Positions 59,791-64,000 of a stretch of 64,000 nt of DNA are shown piece by piece. A program made the position numbers and the translations under genes. Source of the stretch: Blastomonas aquatica. Its GTDB lineage: Bacteria > Pseudomonadota > Alphaproteobacteria > Sphingomonadales > Sphingomonadaceae. The stretch's first letter is position 1, and every line of letters begins with the position of its first letter. Where the stretch lies: the NCBI RefSeq assembly GCF_014639875.1, contig NZ_BMGD01000005.1:124001-188000 (forward strand), in the 5' to 3' direction. The notes under the pieces were generated by a model. That model did no database searches, was not told the DNA's origin, and saw nothing but the letters and a program-made list of their open reading frames with translations.

Positions 59791-61133
59791 GGCTGCGGGG
59801 TCCGCATCTCCAGGTCACGCTCGCTCAATGCTTCCTGCGCGCCGCCCTTCTGTCCCGGATAGCGCCCCGACTTGGGCGTCATCGTATCGAGATTCCAATC
59901 GGCCTCGACGAACGGCGCGAAGGTCGCCACGGGTGCGGGGTAGCCACCGACCTCACTCTCGTCGTCGATGATGTCGCCGCGACCTTCGGCGACGAAGAAC
60001 AGCACCCGGATATCATCGGGCGCGCGGTCCCAGGGCCGTGCGCCGGCGCTTGCCAGCACCGACGTCTCGACCTCGCCCGAAGGGAGGATGCGGTATTGTG
60101 ACACATCGGCCAGCGGGGCCTTGGCGGTGATCAGCTTCGCTTTCGTTTCGCCATAGCGTCCGAACTGGGGCAGGGCATTGCCGTGGCGGTCGACCGCGCG
60201 GTTGTCCTTGCCGAAATACGCAAGATCGCCATCGCCACCGAGCATCAGGAACGGCAGGCCTTCGTTGGTGTCGTTGCCGCCGCGCATGACATTGCCCATC
60301 GCGGTGATTTCACCCGTCACATAGGGCTGTCCTGCCCATTCCAGGTTCATCAGGTTGTAGTGTATCGCGCGGTGGCCGGGGTTGAAGATCAGGTTGTTGA
60401 TCATGGCGACCTGTGCGCCGCCCTTCACCAGCGGCGTGCGCTCGACATTGTGCGCCCACACGTTGCGATAGAAGGTGATGTGGGTGGCGTTGTCGTGGAT
60501 CAGCGATCCCTTGGAATGCTCGCCCTTGGGATGGCTCGAATTGGCGAGGCCCTCGGCGGCGATGTTGTCGCGGAAAACGATGTGATGGCTGGTCCCGGCG
60601 CGCCATTCGTCGACCGTGTTGCCGGTAAAGCGCGGGCCCGATGCCGACATGTTTTCGTCGGTACCCCACAGGAAGCTGCAGTGTTCAACCACCACATTGT
60701 GCGCGGCGACCGTCGAAAAAGCATCGGCCTCCCACCCCGAAAGCTTGGCCTGCCCGTCGGCGCCGGTCATTACGCGCAGATGCGACACCACGACATCGTG
60801 CGTCTTCACATCGATGCCGCCCTTGATGATGGTGATGCCGGGTGAGGGCGCGGTCTGGCCTGCTATAGTGAGATAGGGTTCGGTGATGTCGATCGAGCTG
60901 CGGCCGAGGTCGATCACCCCGCCAACCTCGAACACGATGGTGCGCGGACCCTTGGTGGCAAGCGCCTCGGCGAACGAGCCTGGACCCGCTTTGGCCAGCG
61001 TCGTCACCCGAATGATTCGTCCGCCCGCGCCACCTTTTGTCGGGTCGGCGGGGTGCGGCTGCGCTGACCCCTGGGCTATGCTGGCCATGACAAAAGCGCC
61101 CGTAATGAGGGCTTTTTGCAACATTCTGTGCAT
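59787..61133 (-). CDS. Secreted pectate lyase (parallel beta-helix)
   Basis: A 448-residue exported enzyme. After a signal peptide (GAFVMASIAQGSAQ) comes a right-handed beta-helix pattern: LRVMTGADGQAKLSGWEADAF, VVVEHCSFLWGTDENMS, GTSHHIVFRDNIAAEGLANS and INNLIFNPGHRAIHYN, as in family 1-like pectate lyases of sphingomonads and caulobacters. It would cleave homogalacturonan by beta-elimination, releasing unsaturated oligogalacturonides. The start at 61133 has AGGAGA upstream; an open stretch to 61184 lacks support. Coupled to the cupin by GTGA overlap; site E of the dyad lies 59 bases upstream. Confidence 0.85.
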   Translation of the reverse strand: MHRMLQKALITGAFVMASIAQGSAQPHPADPTKGGAGGRIIRVTTLAKAGPGSFAEALATKGPRTIVFEVGGVIDLGRSSIDITEPYLTIAGQTAPSPGITIIKGGIDVKTHDVVVSHLRVMTGADGQAKLSGWEADAFSTVAAHNVVVEHCSFLWGTDENMSASGPRFTGNTVDEWRAGTSHHIVFRDNIAAEGLANSSHPKGEHSKGSLIHDNATHITFYRNVWAHNVERTPLVKGGAQVAMINNLIFNPGHRAIHYNLMNLEWAGQPYVTGEITAMGNVMRGGNDTNEGLPFLMLGGDGDLAYFGKDNRAVDRHGNALPQFGRYGETKAKLITAKAPLADVSQYRILPSGEVETSVLASAGARPWDRAPDDIRVLFFVAEGRGDIIDDESEVGGYPAPVATFAPFVEADWNLDTMTPKSGRYPGQKGGAQEALSERDLEMRTPQP

Positions 61134-61191
61134 CGTTTTCTCTCCTGTTGCCTTTTTATTGACAGAGCGTGGAGGAGAGGGCAATACTTAA

Positions 61192-61205
61192 TGACACCGG
61201 TTACC
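61192..61205. promoter_or_regulatory. Pectin-regulon dyad, site E (upstream of pectate lyase)
   Basis: TGACACCGGTTACC at 61192-61205, identical to site D over 14 bases. Confidence 0.7.
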
Positions 61206-61335
61206 CTCAGGGGTCATAACGTGGCGCAGACCGCCATTGAATAAGCCGGAATGAATTTGGATGCCCATCGGTCAAGGCATCTTGAATTGGGAGACGGGTG
61301 CCAGGGACGGTTCGACGCAGCTGCGTCCTCCCCTT

Positions 61336-61349
61336 TGACACCGGTAGCA
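61336..61349. promoter_or_regulatory. Pectin-regulon dyad, site F (upstream of TonB receptor)
   Basis: TGACACCGGTAGCA at 61336-61349, 38 bases before the receptor start. The 253-base gap between sites E and F and the flanking starts contains no other gene. Confidence 0.65.
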
Positions 61350-61386
61350 ATAGGCCCGAAAAGGGCGATTGAGGAGGGGATTGAGA

Positions 61387-64000
61387 ATGCGCAGTCAGGT
61401 ATCGCAGCGGGTTTCGCGCGTGTCGTTTTTCAAGGGGTTGTTGCTCGCAGGGTGCGCCGTTGGCGCTGCCGGTACGGCGCAGGCACAAGATGCCGCCGCC
61501 GGTGAACAGGTCGCCGAAAACGACGCAAGTTCGGCAGATGAGATCATCGTCACCGGCTTCCGCCAGTCGCTTGAAGCCGCAATCAATCTCAAGCGCAATT
61601 CGGTCGGCGCGATCGACGCGATCGTCGCCGAAGACATTGCCAAGTTCCCCGACCAGAACCTCGCCGAATCGCTGCAGCGCATCCCCGGCATCTCGATCAC
61701 TCGCGATGCAGGCGAAGGCCGCTCGATCACCGTGCGCGGTCTTTCCAGCCAGTTTACCCGCGTTCGCGTCAACGGCCTCGAAACCATCGCTACCTCCACC
61801 GACGGCCAGACTGCCAACCGCGATCGCGCGTTCGATTTTAACGTGTTCGCCTCCGAACTGTTCAGCTCGATCGTCGTCCACAAGACCGCCGAAGCCAGCC
61901 TGGACGAAGGTTCGTTGGGTGCGGTGGTCGATCTCAACACCGGCAATCCGCTGGCGGCCAAGGCCGGCCTGACCGGGGTTGCCTCGCTGGTCGCCAGTTA
62001 CAACGACCTGTCCGAATATGTCGGCCCGCGGCTTGCCGGACTGCTCAGCTGGCGCAACGATGCCGGCACCTTCGGCGTGTCGATGTCGGCGGCGTACCAG
62101 AAGACCCAGGTGCTGGAACTGGGCAACAACACCGTTCGCTGGGCCCAGGCCCGGTTCGACTCGGTCGATGGCGCACCCTGCTTCACCCAGAGTGCTACCA
62201 ACCTTGCAGGTCGCCCCAATGCGGGCGGCACTTATGCTGTCGGACGCAACGCCGCGTGCGACCGTGCCGCGCTCGCGTTCCACCCGCGCATTCCGCGTTA
62301 TGGCGAAGTGCAGCACGATCGTGAGCGTCTGGGCATCACCGGGTCGATCCAGTTCGCACCCAGCGACGCGACCAAGTTCTCGATCGACGGGTTGTACTCC
62401 AACTTCAACAGCGACCGGCGCGAACAGTGGGGCGAGGTTCTGCTGCGCTCAAACGAGCGCTCGATCGATGTCGTCAACCCGGTGTACGACGCCAACAACA
62501 ACATGATCTCGGCCACGCTCAATGATGCATGGGTCCGGACCGAGCATTATCTGCGCAAGAGCACGACCGAATTCTATCAGGTCGGCGGAAGCTGGGACCA
62601 GGACGTTACAGATAATTTCCGGTTCACACTGATGGGCGGCCTGTCGAAGTCGAACGCCGATATCCCGGTTGAAACGACCATCGTGTTCGATGACCGCGAT
62701 GCACAGGGCTATTCCTACGACTATACCGACATGAAGCGGCCGAAGCTGACCTTCGGCACCAGCGTCACCGATCCTGCGGTGTTCCAGCTCGCCGAAATCC
62801 GCGACCGGCCTTCGACGATCGAAAACCGCTTCAAGACCGGACAATTGCGCACCGAATGGGACGTGACCGAAGGGTTTACGATCAAGGCCGGTGTCGTCTG
62901 GCGTCGGTTCAACTTCGACACCGAAGCGTTCACCCGTGACACCGCGGTGTGCGGCAACGGCGGTCTCGACCGGGTACTGGGCACCATCACCTGTTCGCCG
63001 ACAAGCCTTTTCGGGCCGGCCGCAGTTTACGGTTTCCAGGCGACCCCGGCGCTTTCCCAGCTGTTCAATTTGGGTAATGCCGGCCAGCCTGCAGGCAACA
63101 CCAACGCCTGGCTGGTGCCTGATTTGGATGCGGCCGCTGCTTTCACCAATCTGTACCAACGTCCGTTGGCGCTCGATGCAGGTAACAACCGCGGCGTGCA
63201 GGAAACCACCAAGGGCGGCTATCTGCAGTTCGACGCCAAGGGCGAGTTGCTCGGTATGGAATACGCGCTCAACGCAGGAATGCGCTATGTGAAGACCGAG
63301 CAGTCTTCCTATGGCCTGGTTGGCGGCGTCGAGGCGACCGTCGAACGCAGCTATGACGACTGGCTGCCTTCGGCCAACCTGGCGCTGTTCCCGACGGATA
63401 ACGTGATTGTTCGCGGGGCCATTGCCGAGGTCATCACGCGCCCCAGCCTGGGCTCGCTGACGCCTGGTGGATCGGCTGATGGCTTCAATTTCCGGGTCAA
63501 CAGCGGCAACCCGTTCCTCCAGCCGTTCCGCGCCGTGAACTATGACCTGGCGATCGAATGGTATTTCGCTCCGCAGGCGCTATTGTCGGTCGCAGGCTTC
63601 ATCAAGGACATCGCGACCTTCACCCAGTCCTCTGTGATCCCCGAGGCCACATTTGCGCAGACTGGTCTGCCGGTCTCCGTGCTCAATCCATCGTCCCCGG
63701 CAGCGCTCAATCCTGATCTGCTCAACCAGCCGATCTGGCAGCTCACCACGATCGTCAACGGCGAGGGCGCAAAGATCAGGGGCGTCGAAGTTGCGGCGCA
63801 AATTCCGTTCAGTGTCTTCACAGATGGGTTTTTCGGCAATTTCGGCATTCTTGCCAACGCGACCTTTATCGATAGTGAAGCGACCTTCAGCCTCGCGGGC
63901 CCGGCCAGGGTACCTGGCGGTGCGCTGGTTGCGCCGGTATTCGTAACAAGCTCGCTGGCCAATGTTTCCAAGCGCTCTTACAACGGCACCTTCTATTATG
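61387..64000 (+). CDS. TonB-dependent receptor, probable pectin oligosaccharide transporter (cut by window edge)
   Basis: The first 871 codons of a large TonB-dependent receptor; the frame is open to the window end. Seen: signal peptide ending AGTAQAQD, TonB box DEIIVTGFRQSL (about 51-62), a plug domain with VAEDIAKFPDQNLAESLQRIPG and ITVRGLSSQFTRVRVNG in part, then barrel strands. The FRQSLEAAINLKRN extension and KFPDQNLAESLQR are typical of the carbohydrate-type receptors of Caulobacter and sphingomonads. The ATG at 61387 has GAGGAGGGGA upstream. Divergent from the pectate lyase with a copy of the dyad on each side, it most likely imports oligogalacturonides. Confidence 0.92.
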   Translation, partial: MRSQVSQRVSRVSFFKGLLLAGCAVGAAGTAQAQDAAAGEQVAENDASSADEIIVTGFRQSLEAAINLKRNSVGAIDAIVAEDIAKFPDQNLAESLQRIPGISITRDAGEGRSITVRGLSSQFTRVRVNGLETIATSTDGQTANRDRAFDFNVFASELFSSIVVHKTAEASLDEGSLGAVVDLNTGNPLAAKAGLTGVASLVASYNDLSEYVGPRLAGLLSWRNDAGTFGVSMSAAYQKTQVLELGNNTVRWAQARFDSVDGAPCFTQSATNLAGRPNAGGTYAVGRNAACDRAALAFHPRIPRYGEVQHDRERLGITGSIQFAPSDATKFSIDGLYSNFNSDRREQWGEVLLRSNERSIDVVNPVYDANNNMISATLNDAWVRTEHYLRKSTTEFYQVGGSWDQDVTDNFRFTLMGGLSKSNADIPVETTIVFDDRDAQGYSYDYTDMKRPKLTFGTSVTDPAVFQLAEIRDRPSTIENRFKTGQLRTEWDVTEGFTIKAGVVWRRFNFDTEAFTRDTAVCGNGGLDRVLGTITCSPTSLFGPAAVYGFQATPALSQLFNLGNAGQPAGNTNAWLVPDLDAAAAFTNLYQRPLALDAGNNRGVQETTKGGYLQFDAKGELLGMEYALNAGMRYVKTEQSSYGLVGGVEATVERSYDDWLPSANLALFPTDNVIVRGAIAEVITRPSLGSLTPGGSADGFNFRVNSGNPFLQPFRAVNYDLAIEWYFAPQALLSVAGFIKDIATFTQSSVIPEATFAQTGLPVSVLNPSSPAALNPDLLNQPIWQLTTIVNGEGAKIRGVEVAAQIPFSVFTDGFFGNFGILANATFIDSEATFSLAGPARVPGGALVAPVFVTSSLANVSKRSYNGTFYY

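Overview
This window looks like chromosomal DNA of a Sphingomonadales alphaproteobacterium (Sphingomonadaceae or Erythrobacteraceae type). The evidence is high GC with strong GC3 codon use, a full-length CtrA master regulator with a CtrA-like box and a GANTC (CcrM) site upstream, clustered GANTC sites upstream of dnaA, large TonB-dependent receptors, the gene block dnaA-rpsT-mutM/ubiE-ubiB, and many paired palindromic intergenic repeats. No tRNA, rRNA, CRISPR array or intact insertion sequence was seen.

Layout. 0-4 kb: the end of a TonB receptor followed by WrbA, a VOC protein, an alpha/beta hydrolase and a MetE-like protein, a probable catabolic cluster of unknown substrate. 4-9.4 kb: a hybrid sensor kinase, then a BlaI/M56 (BlaR1-like) pair. 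9.4-20 kb: housekeeping and small-protein genes (metallo-hydrolase, nadA, acyltransferase, nth, racemase, M48 protease, dapB, sirtuin, MAPEG, moeB). 19.6-25.5 kb: dnaA, an AT-rich 0.8 kb gap, rpsT, mutM, ubiE, ubiB. 25.5-26.9 kb: a repeat-rich, lower-GC islet with a frameshifted Imm11-like immunity gene. 26.9-31 kb: an ArsR/Old-Yellow-Enzyme divergent pair, a Pro/Ala-rich membrane protein, a PAP2-like and a DUF1275 membrane protein. 31.2-39.9 kb: rpoB and rpoC, separated by a palindromic repeat and followed by two perfect hairpins. 40-45 kb: DsrE, a DUF1570-like peptidase, WrbA/pirin and a divergent LysR. 45-50 kb: ctrA, an MFS transporter, a RelE/ParE toxin-antitoxin pair, rsmD, an RluB-type synthase and a lone receiver protein. 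50.3-64 kb: a pectin/galacturonate utilisation locus.

The pectin locus is the most coherent system. A secreted pectate lyase and a periplasmic cupin, with a large TonB receptor, would cut and import oligogalacturonides. ExuT would import hexuronates. UxaA (the galacturonate branch) and an RpiB-family isomerase plus KduD (the unsaturated-uronate branch) converge on 2-keto-3-deoxygluconate, which KdgK phosphorylates. A LacI-family regulator sits centrally. Six copies of a 14-bp dyad (consensus TGACACCGGTGTCA, often with one arm ending GGTTACC) lie in front of its transcription units, defining a local regulon readable directly from sequence. No KduI gene is present in the window; the RpiB-family protein occupies its place.

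Other regulatory structures seen directly are an imperfect dyad between arsR and the OYE gene, a perfect TTTCCAAA/TTTGGAAA dyad between lysR and pirin, a sigma70-like promoter before rpoB, and several strong terminators.
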